From Apilactobacillus apisilvae (GTDB taxonomy: Bacteria > Bacillota > Bacilli > Lactobacillales > Lactobacillaceae): a stretch of DNA of 64,000 nucleotides. Below are positions 20,301-30,100 of this stretch, in pieces. Every line of letters starts with the position of its first letter. Within the stretch, counting starts at the first letter, position 1. Below the pieces are notes generated by a model that saw nothing but the letters and a program-made list of their open reading frames with translations, did not search any database and had not been told where the DNA came from. The stretch spans positions 1,302,001-1,366,000 of the forward strand of contig NZ_CP093362.1 in NCBI RefSeq assembly GCF_023380225.1, given 5' to 3'. A program made the position numbers and the translations under genes.

Positions 20301-23300
20301 ATAGTAATGAAACTAATAATACAATTCAACAAAGGGATTTTGATGATAATACTAAATACAATAATGTAATTCCAAACATTTCTAATGGTACATTAGTTCC
20401 ATTTACTCAAACTGTTAATGGTTTAAGTGGTAAGCCTGATAATGTTTCAACAACTATTAAATATGGTATACAAGGTATCACTATCAATTTACATGATAAA
20501 GACGATAATTATAGTAAAGAAACAATTGATGCTCAATCATATAGTAACAATCCCGGAGAAAATGGCGGAGTTTCTCCTGATGGTAGTAGACCAATTCAAA
20601 TTTTAAATTCTGACAACTCATATGCTCGTCGAGGAATTAAAGATGCTATTAATGACAAAGATTTTAATAGTTCAAATTATAAGAATAATGATCTTTATAA
20701 CGATAATGATTTGTATGCTAATAGTTATAATAGTGCTATAGCAGGTTATGAAGCTTATGTTAAGAAACCTGATAATAATATTAGTGATAATTATAATACA
20801 ACAGATGACAATAGTTATAAGATAGCTAAAGATAAGCAAGCTACTGAAGCTTTTGATCAAGGTTATCAAGCTGCCCAAAGTAATGCTGGTACTAATGACT
20901 ATATAGCTGGTCAATCTAAGGATAAATCTAATTACAATGGTAATAGTTCTTCTTATAAATCTGGTTATGATGAAGCAAGTAACGGTTATAAAGATGGTGC
21001 TGAAGCCAAAAATGCAGTTGCAGATGCAAGTAATGGTTATACTAAGGGATATGTTGCTGGTAAAGGAACTAGTGATTACCTAAGTGGCAAGGATAAAAAC
21101 TCATCTTCAGTTGATCAAACGCAAAATAATAATGTTAACCAAGACATTTATAATAATGCATACGATTCAACTAAAAATGGTTATAATAATACAAAAGATA
21201 ATCAAAATACAGCTTACAATTATGGAAAAAACATGCTTAATGGTATGAAAGCTGCTAATGGTAATAAAGGTTTTAATGAACCTAGCGATAAAGATAGCAG
21301 TGATTATCAAGCTTATAATGATGGTAAGAATGCATATAATGGTATGAACGATGCGTTAACGGGCCAAAATAAAGGTAAGAATGAAGACTATAAGAGTAAT
21401 AACGATGAATATAATTCAGCATATGAAGCTGCACAAAAGGGATTAACAGATAGTTCAAATAATCCAGAAAAATATACTAATCCTTCACCACAATATTCAG
21501 CATACGAAGCTGGACAAGCTGCTAGAAAAGGTTCTACCGATGCTCAAGCAGATTCGTATAGTAATAGACCTAGTGAAGATTCATTTGCACAAAAAGCTTA
21601 TGATAATGCTAAAGGAAACTTTAACGCTGGTGCTGGTAGAAGTAATGGTGCATCTACACCTGATACTAACAGTCAAGCCTATAAAGATGGTTTAGCTGCT
21701 CAAGCCGGACAACAAGCTGCTACTAAGGGAGATAAAAATGGTAGTTATCCTAATAATTCTGATGGTAGCACTTATAACGATACTCAAAGAACAGCCTATG
21801 ATAATGCTAAGAAAGCATACAATAAGGGCTTAACTGGTGATAATACAACTGGTGATGCTAAAGCTGACCAAGCAGCAAATAATGCCGGAATGTCAGCTAA
21901 AGATGGTATTGATGATGCATTTTCAAATGGAAATCCTTCAAATGACGATAAACAAAAAGGTCCAGACACAAATTCTTATGATGCTGCTAAACGAGCTGCC
22001 GAAGATGGAATGAACGGTCAAGCAAAATCTAATCTGGATAAGCAACAACAAAATGCTTATGATAATGGTAAAGCTATGTATGATGGGATGCAGGCTGCTA
22101 AACAAGATAATACAAATGGGTTAAATCATGGAGAATTAAAACAGGATAAATCATCTGCATATTCAAATTCATATACTGAAGGATCATCTCAACATTCAAA
22201 TTATGATAAAGCTTATACTGCATATAAGGATGGATTAGCAAAAATTGTTGATGGTAAAAATGAAAATAATGATAGACCTGGTCAAAATCCAATAAGTGAT
22301 GGCAATCAAAATCCTAATGAATCAACGGTTCCTTACCAAATAGCTAAAGATTCAGAAACTACTGATAATGCTATTCATGATGCTATTTATCATACAAATA
22401 CTTATAGACCTTCCAATAATGACAAAAATCAACTAACTGTTTATAATCAAGCTCAAGATGCCTACAATGCTGGTTTAACTCAACAATCTAATCAATCATC
22501 TGTTGATCATAATCAAGGATATGCTTACAACGTTGGTAAAGATGCTTTAAAGGGTATTCAAGATGCTGAAAATGGCCAACAAAACGAGCCAGGTAATCCA
22601 AATGATCAAAAAGATTCACAAGATAAAAATACAACTTATAACAAAGAAGCTTATGATCAAGCTCAAAATGACTTTAAAGATGGCAATAAAGAAAGAAATA
22701 AATTATCATCTTCTAATGATCATAATACGGTCGATACAAGCGCATCATTAGCATACCAAACTGGTCAAAAGTATGAAGCTACAAAATCAGGTATAGATAA
22801 ATATGTTAATAATGAAGATGGACCTACTCTTAAAAATAATGATTATAGTAAGACGTTAAATAATGGCTATAATGCCTATAAAGCTGGATATGAAGGTAGT
22901 AATAATGGACAACCTACCGAAACCATAAAATCTGATCCAAGTCAAATGGATGCCTATAATCAAGGCCGTGCTGCTCAAGCTGCGGTCAAAGATGCAAGTT
23001 CAGGTAAATTTGGTAATGATGGGTCTAATAGACCTTTAGATTCAACCCAACCTAACTCATCCAAGAATTCATCTGCTGATAGTATGTACAACAGTGATGA
23101 TTATAAACCTAGTGGTGCTGACTGGACTACAAATCAACAAACTGCTTATGATAATGCTTATGAAGCTTATTTAGATGGTAAGAAGAGTCCTAATTCTGGT
23201 TCTGCCCCTAATGGTCAAAAAGTTGCATATAATAAAGGGCAAGGTGATGGTCAGTTACCAGAAGCAATTAATGATGCTATTAATGGTAAAACTGGTAACG

Positions 23301-26300
23301 GTGATAATGATTATAGTAATAACATAAAGAACTTTAATTATTCTTTAGAAAATTCTAATAAGGATTCTAATTCTGATGACATTCATAAAGCTGTGGATAT
23401 TGTTAACAAAGCAATTAGTGATGCAAAAACTACTGGTAACATGTCAGATGGCAATCTTTCACCTGATCAAAAGAATTATTATGATAATGCCTTTAATGCA
23501 TATCAATATGGATTTGGCAAAAATAGTTCTGATTCATCAATTACAACAGATAATGAAAAAAACAACAGTATTCCTTACCAAATTGGCTTAGCGGCAAGAA
23601 AGGGAATCCAAGACACTAAAGATGTTAATGGTAAAACATCTTACGATAAAAATGGTGCTAATCAAGTAGAAAAAGATGCTTATACTTATGCTCAATCAGC
23701 ATATAAATCCGGTTTAACTGGTAATCCACAACCTAATAATTCCACTCAAGCCTTCAATGAAGGTCAATCTGATAAGTCTGGTATTGATGCAGCAATTAGA
23801 GGTGATTCTGAACCAAAGGACGATTCAACTGAAGTATCCAAAGTAGCATACGATGCTACAAAAGCCGGATTGAATAATCAAAATAATGCCCAAAATAATT
23901 ATGCCAATAATGCTGGTAAAGCATATCAATCTGGTTTAAGCGATGCTCAATCAACAGATAATCCTGACAATTCAGGTAAAGATCTTAATAAAGACCATCA
24001 AAGTGAATACAATCAAGCTAAGAAAGATTATCAAGATGGTCTAAGTGCACAATCAGGTAATGTAAACAGTAATGGTTATGGCGAAGGATTAAATGATCGT
24101 GCCGTTAAGCAAGGTGTTAAGGATGCATCTAATGGGGTTGCTAAAGAAGATGGTTCTTCTTATACTCCAGTTAAGCAAGTTGATGGCAAAGACATTAATA
24201 ATGTAGATAATCAAATAAATGCATATAAGAATGCGGTTAATGGATTTGACTACGGTTACGGTAATAAGAGTATCGATAAAGATAATTCAGCATATCAATC
24301 TGGTGAAAAAGCTGGTAAAGATGCTAAACAAGCCGTTAAAGACCAACAATCTGAAACAAAATCTACAGATGCAAAGTCTGATTCATATAATCAAGCTCAA
24401 CAAAATTATCAAGATGGATTTAATAATCCTAAAGCTAATGGAGACGATTTAAAGAAATTTAATAGTCAATCTGATGCATTTAAACAAGGTCAAAATGATA
24501 AAAATGCAATTGATTCTGCATTAAATGGTAAAGAAGATCATTCTGATTCACCAGCATATAAAGCTGCTAAAGCTGGTTTAGCTGGTAACGAATCATATGA
24601 TAACAATTATCAAGCCGCTCATGATATTGGACAAGCTGCAAATCAAGGAATTAATGATTCATTGAATGGAACTCCTGGTAAAACCCAATATGTCAATGAA
24701 AAAGATAAAACTGATGCCTACAATAATGCCGAACATAACTTTGATATGGGATTAGCTGATAAAACAGATGATAAAACTTCTGAGTCTTCTGATGCTTATA
24801 AAGCAGGTCAGGCTGCTAAAGATGGTTATAAAGATGCTGAAGCTAATAAGGGTGATTTTAATAAAACTTCAAATGTTGATAATTACAATGGTAATCCATT
24901 TGCCAAAGATTCTTATGACAATGCTCAAGCTGCCTACAAAGCTGGTTTAGCCGGTAATGATTCTAATGCTGATGCTAAGAAGAACAGTGTTGCTAACAAG
25001 GCTGGTTTAGATGCTAAGCAAGGAATTGCGGATGCTATTAAGGGTCAAACTGACCCAACAGCTGTTCAATCAGAAGATTATAATAATGCCTTTAATGCAG
25101 CTAAAGCTGGTAACAATGTAGATAATGCTAATAAATCAGCTGCTGATGCTAAAAAAGATGATCAAAGCACCGCATACCAAGCTGGACAAGCTGCTCAAAA
25201 GGGAATTGCGGATGTTCAAACTGGTACTGGCAGTGCTGATCAATACAAGGATAACTCTGCAGCCCAATCAGCATATTCTGATGCTAAGCAAGCCTACAAT
25301 GATGGCTTGAATGGTGGTGACAGTAAGCAAGCATCTAAGGATAATCCTACTGCTAATGCTGCTGGACAAGCTGCTCGTCAAGGTATGATTGATGCTCAAA
25401 GTGGTAATGGTAAGAATAATCCATATACAGATAATCCTCAAAAAGATGCTTATAATAAGGCAAAACAAGCATTTGATAAGGGATTAAATGGTAATGATGA
25501 TGCTGATAATCCAGTTGCTAATGAAGCAGGTAAAGCTGCTCGTCAAGCTGCTGCTGATGCTCAAGTTGGTAAGAATGATGCAAGTCCATATAATAATAAT
25601 TCCAATGCTCATGATGCATATCAAAGAGCGATGAATGCATATAATGATGGATTCAATAGTGATAAAGATAACGCCTCAGCTACTAAGGCTAATGACATTG
25701 GTAAAGCTGCTCGTCAAGGTATGAATGATGCTGAAAATGGTAAGGATAATTCTGATAGCTACAACAGTAATCCAGACGCCAAAGCTGCATATGATAATGC
25801 TAAGAAGGCCTACCAAGCTGGTATTAATGGTGACACTACTAGTGCTGACGCTAAAGGTAATCCAGCCGTTAATAAAGCAGGTTATGCTAACTTTGTTCCA
25901 TTTAGCCCTAAGACTGAGAATGATAACAATAACAGTCCTAAACCTAATGCTTATCAAGAAGCTCAAAATGCTGCTAAGCAAAAGAATTCAAACGAAAAAG
26001 CAGCTGCTAAAGATGCGGTAAATGCACTTATTAATGGTAAATCTAAATTTACTAATAGCATTAATTTAGCTAATAAGTCTCCTGAATACCGTAAAGCATT
26101 TAAGAAGGCTTATGATCAATCTAAAGCTGGATTTGATGCTGGTAAAAAGGGTCATTATAGTGGTTCATATGATTCTTCTTATCAAGAAGGTTATAAAGCA
26201 GGTAAGAAACAATTCGTTAAGAATACTAATGATGGAAAGCAAGCTGGAAAGCAAGCTGCTTCCAAATTAACTAAGTTGCCTAGCTTTAAGAACAAATCTC

Positions 26301-26824
26301 AAGCATATGCAGATGCTTACAAAGAAGCATTTAAGAAAGAAGTTAAATATAATACTCCTCATTATGTATACAACTTGAAGAAAGTTTACAGTCATAACAA
26401 TCCTAGCATGACTCGTAAGACCAGAGAAAATAAGTATGCTAAGACTGCAATGTACAAACGTGAAACATTCAAAATTACTGGATACAAGATTAATGATAAG
26501 GGTCAATTAGTTTACAAGACTTCTAAGGGTTGGATTAGTGCTGATAAGAAATCATTTAATGATGTGTACTATCGTCATGATAATCAAAATACTAATTCTG
26601 CTAGAAAATCAACACAAAAAATTCGTGTAATTAAACCTCAAGGTACTTATATTTATAATAGTAAGAACTTTAATAAGAAAACTGCTGTTAAGAATATGAG
26701 AAAAGGAACCACACTTGAAGTTAAAAGTGTTGAACAATTGGGTCATATTACTAGATTCTATCTTGGTAATGGTCAATATATTTCCAGTAATAAGACAATT
26801 GTTGAAAAAATTAATAAGAAATAA
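17387..26824 (+). CDS. Giant secreted repeat protein 2 (beta-helix adhesin-like)
   Basis: 3145 residues, TTG start. It shares the paralogue layout: signal peptide (1-60, cleavage near AHA-DDG), a Ser/Asn/Lys/Asp-rich disordered region with YD/YN motifs, the YNYFLANQAAIDYESGKW block near 378, a beta-helix from about 498 (DGQNHIADF near 552), a beta-sandwich-like module from about 926, repeats at about 1078-2838, then a basic segment and two DUF5776-like modules (YVYNLKKVYSHNN near 2991 and IRVIKPQGTYIYN near 3078, ending GQYISSNKTIV). The repeats differ from protein 1: the late units are about 59 residues long, with AYDNAKKAYQAGINGD followed by AGKAARQGMNDAENG. No sortase motif. Its first 55 residues and leader are closest to giant protein 3, so these two look like the youngest duplicates. 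Confidence 0.85.
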   Translation: MQYNKKQFNKVNDKKIMKKVKKQWVVVSMASLAVLGGFAVSGTLSMTQPSSVVAHADDGTSDSTVQSKQQEEPQGETDQQKASDATKKDASSANNKASTNVDNKKGDAPYTPDHENVAVNSSGKSSTLPNGSNAGSGSTTQPQTSNNTQGPNQGAKNYEGASSNSTDNDGNQKDYDKTKDGFNDKLNNQNQDKSNSDKQDNTGKKDSYDYGAQLANDNKTIIDQGAQDAINGKVKDDQYKDNNYYNSSYDGSNQAKADYNNSINNQGTSDKDYTSYDNSVSDSQNNSKKDGGANTNSSSNISNDDHSGGADNPSDASNSAKNYDSDLKKQFNGTDANGKSTNSSVQNNDVRVPSDSNVSATTPQNTKLEGINADTYAYGYNYFLANQAAIDYESGKWKGTKASDNNGSNESNSQNDPTHDYYMDSQPDTKSAYYKGYQGAKTAAESQWTGNQASTKLSNTNGNISDVSLSENQFYKIGYNNVKNEINDNSTAFVSNGYQLDNLLSNNQVKSNVKIINDIDYSNVNGIASNNANYTTVDKQITPSGVINVNIDGQNHIADFKNMQYRFNPSDTNSQSSLSMNNFKTIYGNGYYGPVSFQTTNSTINYKNINYVGVQLISARTTKVNFAGKNNVMLVDSYHSPFTTNVVVNTPQQNIEASNMTLLPGASYYGDTNFQNLGGSDLVQVFNGGTLTLGRNSNMTLLTGGKSINNSSSGYNSGVYIDNSDSTMNLNKESNLNVIYNKDYNFGGNYGSGIYNNGNINSNGGNINIEFSGDSYGNNPLIINKGKINVTNNGLMQIKLSNANGSYSSGLLNASTGNQFNIASGNLIIDGSQNNQNPITLLNGSISVNDPGNKGILLKTNENGQLVSSGTMNTSTVAVDDNRNNKQLYYQYNVNANGTITGISGNGKTYNGSTKGKNEVSIYRAPSVSVSGPVNAKYNDDGTVTITGNLVVDRAEELDKNDNGIYLRSKADSNETNNTIQQRDFDDNTKYNNVIPNISNGTLVPFTQTVNGLSGKPDNVSTTIKYGIQGITINLHDKDDNYSKETIDAQSYSNNPGENGGVSPDGSRPIQILNSDNSYARRGIKDAINDKDFNSSNYKNNDLYNDNDLYANSYNSAIAGYEAYVKKPDNNISDNYNTTDDNSYKIAKDKQATEAFDQGYQAAQSNAGTNDYIAGQSKDKSNYNGNSSSYKSGYDEASNGYKDGAEAKNAVADASNGYTKGYVAGKGTSDYLSGKDKNSSSVDQTQNNNVNQDIYNNAYDSTKNGYNNTKDNQNTAYNYGKNMLNGMKAANGNKGFNEPSDKDSSDYQAYNDGKNAYNGMNDALTGQNKGKNEDYKSNNDEYNSAYEAAQKGLTDSSNNPEKYTNPSPQYSAYEAGQAARKGSTDAQADSYSNRPSEDSFAQKAYDNAKGNFNAGAGRSNGASTPDTNSQAYKDGLAAQAGQQAATKGDKNGSYPNNSDGSTYNDTQRTAYDNAKKAYNKGLTGDNTTGDAKADQAANNAGMSAKDGIDDAFSNGNPSNDDKQKGPDTNSYDAAKRAAEDGMNGQAKSNLDKQQQNAYDNGKAMYDGMQAAKQDNTNGLNHGELKQDKSSAYSNSYTEGSSQHSNYDKAYTAYKDGLAKIVDGKNENNDRPGQNPISDGNQNPNESTVPYQIAKDSETTDNAIHDAIYHTNTYRPSNNDKNQLTVYNQAQDAYNAGLTQQSNQSSVDHNQGYAYNVGKDALKGIQDAENGQQNEPGNPNDQKDSQDKNTTYNKEAYDQAQNDFKDGNKERNKLSSSNDHNTVDTSASLAYQTGQKYEATKSGIDKYVNNEDGPTLKNNDYSKTLNNGYNAYKAGYEGSNNGQPTETIKSDPSQMDAYNQGRAAQAAVKDASSGKFGNDGSNRPLDSTQPNSSKNSSADSMYNSDDYKPSGADWTTNQQTAYDNAYEAYLDGKKSPNSGSAPNGQKVAYNKGQGDGQLPEAINDAINGKTGNGDNDYSNNIKNFNYSLENSNKDSNSDDIHKAVDIVNKAISDAKTTGNMSDGNLSPDQKNYYDNAFNAYQYGFGKNSSDSSITTDNEKNNSIPYQIGLAARKGIQDTKDVNGKTSYDKNGANQVEKDAYTYAQSAYKSGLTGNPQPNNSTQAFNEGQSDKSGIDAAIRGDSEPKDDSTEVSKVAYDATKAGLNNQNNAQNNYANNAGKAYQSGLSDAQSTDNPDNSGKDLNKDHQSEYNQAKKDYQDGLSAQSGNVNSNGYGEGLNDRAVKQGVKDASNGVAKEDGSSYTPVKQVDGKDINNVDNQINAYKNAVNGFDYGYGNKSIDKDNSAYQSGEKAGKDAKQAVKDQQSETKSTDAKSDSYNQAQQNYQDGFNNPKANGDDLKKFNSQSDAFKQGQNDKNAIDSALNGKEDHSDSPAYKAAKAGLAGNESYDNNYQAAHDIGQAANQGINDSLNGTPGKTQYVNEKDKTDAYNNAEHNFDMGLADKTDDKTSESSDAYKAGQAAKDGYKDAEANKGDFNKTSNVDNYNGNPFAKDSYDNAQAAYKAGLAGNDSNADAKKNSVANKAGLDAKQGIADAIKGQTDPTAVQSEDYNNAFNAAKAGNNVDNANKSAADAKKDDQSTAYQAGQAAQKGIADVQTGTGSADQYKDNSAAQSAYSDAKQAYNDGLNGGDSKQASKDNPTANAAGQAARQGMIDAQSGNGKNNPYTDNPQKDAYNKAKQAFDKGLNGNDDADNPVANEAGKAARQAAADAQVGKNDASPYNNNSNAHDAYQRAMNAYNDGFNSDKDNASATKANDIGKAARQGMNDAENGKDNSDSYNSNPDAKAAYDNAKKAYQAGINGDTTSADAKGNPAVNKAGYANFVPFSPKTENDNNNSPKPNAYQEAQNAAKQKNSNEKAAAKDAVNALINGKSKFTNSINLANKSPEYRKAFKKAYDQSKAGFDAGKKGHYSGSYDSSYQEGYKAGKKQFVKNTNDGKQAGKQAASKLTKLPSFKNKSQAYADAYKEAFKKEVKYNTPHYVYNLKKVYSHNNPSMTRKTRENKYAKTAMYKRETFKITGYKINDKGQLVYKTSKGWISADKKSFNDVYYRHDNQNTNSARKSTQKIRVIKPQGTYIYNSKNFNKKTAVKNMRKGTTLEVKSVEQLGHITRFYLGNGQYISSNKTIVEKINKK
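24900..25900 (+). repeat. About 177-base (59-residue) repeats in giant gene 2
   Basis: The AGxAAxxGxxDAxxG landmark recurs near 25171, 25353, 25527 and 25697. Each unit alternates this helix-like stretch with an AYxxAKxAYxxGLNG stretch. Confidence 0.7.
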
Positions 26825-26837
26825 TTATTAATAAATA

Positions 26838-26876
26838 AAGGATATATCGCTAATTAAAACGATATATCCTTTTTTC
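26838..26876 (+). terminator. Terminator after giant gene 2
   Basis: Perfect 12-base stem AAGGATATATCG (26838-26849) and CGATATATCCTT (26860-26871), then T-run. Confidence 0.85.
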
Positions 26877-26920
26877 TTAAAATTTAATGAGCAAAATGTT
26901 ATTACTTTAATTTTATATTG

Positions 26921-26990
26921 TGTTATCATTAATAAAACATGTATTTTATGGAGCTACGAAAACCGTCACTGCGGCTTTTGTAGCTTTTTT
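26921..26990 (+). ncRNA. Possible small RNA between giant genes 2 and 3
   Basis: An extended -10-like TGTTATCAT (26921-26929) lies just before a transcript-sized segment ending in a strong terminator. Arms 26952-26965 and 26972-26985 pair over 14 positions with one G-U and one mismatch, loop of 6, then six T. There is no ORF in it. Because the preceding gene already has a terminator at 26838, this second one suggests a separate short RNA or an attenuator for giant gene 3. No -35 is clear. Confidence 0.35.
26952..26990 (+). terminator. Second hairpin terminator upstream of giant gene 3
   Basis: AGCTACGAAAACCG opposite CGGCTTTTGTAGCT with loop TCACTG, then a T-run; about 120 bases before the TTG start of giant gene 3. 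Confidence 0.7.
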
Positions 26991-27048
26991 ACTTTTTTAA
27001 AAATAATTGGAAAAATATGAGCAAATCATTACACTTTTTAATGCTTAT

Positions 27049-27069
27049 GGTGTTAAATTATAGACGTAA
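27049..27069 (+). promoter_or_regulatory. 21-base motif shared upstream of giant genes 3 and 4, copy A
   Basis: GGTGTTAAATT, then two-in-five variable bases, then CGTAA. It matches 37313-37333 at 18 of 21 positions and lies at a similar distance from the start (43 versus 49 bases). It contains TG-N-TAAATT, so it may be an extended -10 region or a regulator site. Confidence 0.35.
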
Positions 27070-27111
27070 TAAAGATATTAATTCATTTATAGAACAGGAG
27101 ATGTCGTTAAA

Positions 27112-30100
27112 TTGCAATATAACAAAAATCAATTTAATAAAATAAATGACAAAAAAATTATGAAAAAAGTTAAGAAACAATGGGTCGTTGTATCTGTTGC
27201 TTCTTTAGCAGTTTTAGGTGGGTTTGCAGTAAGTGGAACTCTACATATGACTCAACCAACTAGTTCAGTAGTTGCACATGCGGATAATACATCCAGTGCA
27301 GGAACCTCAAATGCATCCAGTGGAGGCACTTCAACAACATCCAGTGCAGGAACCTCAAATGCATCCAGTGGAGGCACTTCAACAACATCCAGTGCAGGAA
27401 CCTCAAATGCATCCAGTGGAGGCACTTCAACAACATCCAGTGCAGGAACCTCAAATGCATCCAGTGGAGGCACTTCAACAACATCCAGTGCAGGAACCTC
27501 AAATGCATCTAGTGGAGGCACTTCAACAACATCCAGTGCAGGAACCTCAAATGCATCTAGTGGAGGCACTTCAACAACATCCAGTGCAGGAACCTCAAAT
27601 GCATCTAGTGGAGGCACTTCAAATGCATCAGTTATGAAACATAATAATGATGTTATGGGATTAGCTAATAGAAGTAACTCTACTGATAGTAGTTCACAAC
27701 TAAATAATGATCAAAAAACACAATCTGACAATGGTGCTAAAGCTTATTGGAATGACATTCATCAAAATGACATTAATAATGATTACAAACAAGATGTAAA
27801 AGGCGCTGACACTAATTCATCATATTACCAAGATGGATACAACGGTGCCGCAGCTGCATGGAAAGTTTACAATGATGCTAATAGTCAAAATGGAACTCAA
27901 AATGTAACTACTTATAATAAAAATAATGCACAAAATGGAAATAATCCTAATAGTGTTGATCCAACATTAAATAGTGGAAGCAATAGTGTTGATAGCTCCA
28001 AATCAGCTGTTATTCCTTATGATCCAACTTCTCAAAGTAATAAGGGTGAAGATCAAAAGAATATGCCTAAAACAGAAAACGAGCAAGCTACTATCTATGA
28101 CAATGGTGCTGCTAAAACAGGATCTAAAACAGTTAATATTACAAGCGGATCAGCATTTAACCAAGGAGTTACTCAATTCTTAGCACTTCAAGGTACTTAT
28201 GATGCTGAAACTGGTCGTTGGAATGGTAAAAATGTTAACGATGCATATTCTCCAAAAGCTGATTTAGGTAACTCATATGATCAATCATATCGTGGTGCTC
28301 AAGATGCTATTGCAAAACAATTTAATAGCTCTAATAATTTAACTTATACTAGCTTAGGTGATACAGGCCAAGGCATTTTTAATCCAACTGCTCAATCAAC
28401 AGATACTAATTATCAAGCAGGATTTAATGATGTTGTTAAAAAAGTTCAAAATGGAACCTCATTTGTTTCCAACGCTGAACAAATTGATAGTGCATTAACA
28501 GGTACTTTAAGTAGTGTTGGAACTGTAAATCCACCTTTGACTAATACTGTTACATCAAAAGGTGACGTTAAGAATATTAAGTTTTTGAAGGATATTGATT
28601 ATTCTAGTGCTGCTGGTGTAGGAGTATCAAATGGTGAAACTAATGTTACACTTCAATATACTAAGAATGGTCAATCAATGACTTTTGATGGTCAAAATCA
28701 TATTACTGATTTTCATGGAATTTCATACTTAGTAACTCCTTATAGCAGTGATAAAACATCATCATTTAGTTTTAATAATTTTAATGCTGCTTATGGTTCA
28801 AACTTTTATGGCCCATTTAAAATTCAAACAGGAACTGCCCAAGTAAATTATTCAAACGTTACTTATGTTGGTCCTCAATTAATGAGTAGTTCAGGTGTTA
28901 ATGCTAACGTGGATGTTTATGGTAATTTGAATGTCTTTTCTGTTGGTAATTATACAAGTCCTTTCCAGAATAATGTTATCACTGAAGGTTCTAATAGTGC
29001 TGATAATGTTACTGGTGGTGTTGGTAAGTCAGTATTTGGTGATAATCAAGAAAACTTTGAAGCTAATAACTTAAGATTACACAGCGGTGCTAATTATTAT
29101 GGCTCAACTACTGGTGGTACTGTCCTTAACTTAACTGGTAATGTGGTTTTAGATAGTGGTTCTAATATGCAATTAGTACCTATGAGAACTACTCAAGGAC
29201 AAGCTTCTGGTGGTGATAGTTCAAATGGTGTTTACTTAAGAAATAGTCTTACATCCAATGGTACTATTTATGTAAATAAAGGCGCAAATTTGAATATTAT
29301 TCCTAAAGCTGGTCCTAATGCTTCTGGATTAGCTCAAGGTATTTATCTTTCAACTGCTCAAAACCAAATTACTGTCGATGGTGGTACTTTAAGTGTTGAC
29401 TTAAATGGAACTCCTGGTGTCACTAACGCTAACTATAATGCTGGTTCAATTACAGTTGCAAATGATGGTAATTTTAATGTTACTGGAGAAAATTTAGGTA
29501 ACTTTAGTGGATATTTATTAAATGTTTTAGCAAACTTGAATATTAATAATCGTGGTAACTTTAATATTGTTACTGATGGTACTGGAAACAGTCCAACATT
29601 ACTATATAACTATGGTCAATTTAATGTTGATAATCCTGGCAAGAGTGTTTATCTACAAATTAAGCCTTTAACCAATCAAGATGGTAGTTACAAACAAGAT
29701 GGATCAGGTTACTTGTTTACTAATCAAATTAACGCTTACTCAGTAAGTTATGCATTGGGTTATAAGCCAGGTAGTACACAAGTAAATTCTGGTAATGATC
29801 AATACTACTATAAACTAACCGTTCCTAATACTAATGGAAGTAAAATTCAATACGTACCATTAGAATCAGATGGTAAACCAGGTTCACCAGTTCCCAGTTC
29901 CGACAGTGCTTATGGTGCAAAATATATATCATTAAATGCTACTCCTAATGCCAACTTTGATGGACATATCAATGTTCAAAATCAAACTAATGGTAATAGC
30001 GATTTGAATGGTAATTTAATCTTAACTAATCTACCTTCTAAACAAGATAATGGTGGGAACAATGGTCATGTTAATATAACTATTCAAAATAAAATTGATG

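Noticed and set aside
27252..27617. 121-codon ORF on the minus strand with a perfect 16-residue repeat, and two similar ORFs in other frames
   Set aside because: Produced by the 48-base minisatellite, which lacks stops in several frames. No ribosome site or independent support.
27292..27627. Tandem repeat considered as a CRISPR array
   Set aside because: Copies are directly adjacent with no spacers, the unit is coding, and no cas genes are present.
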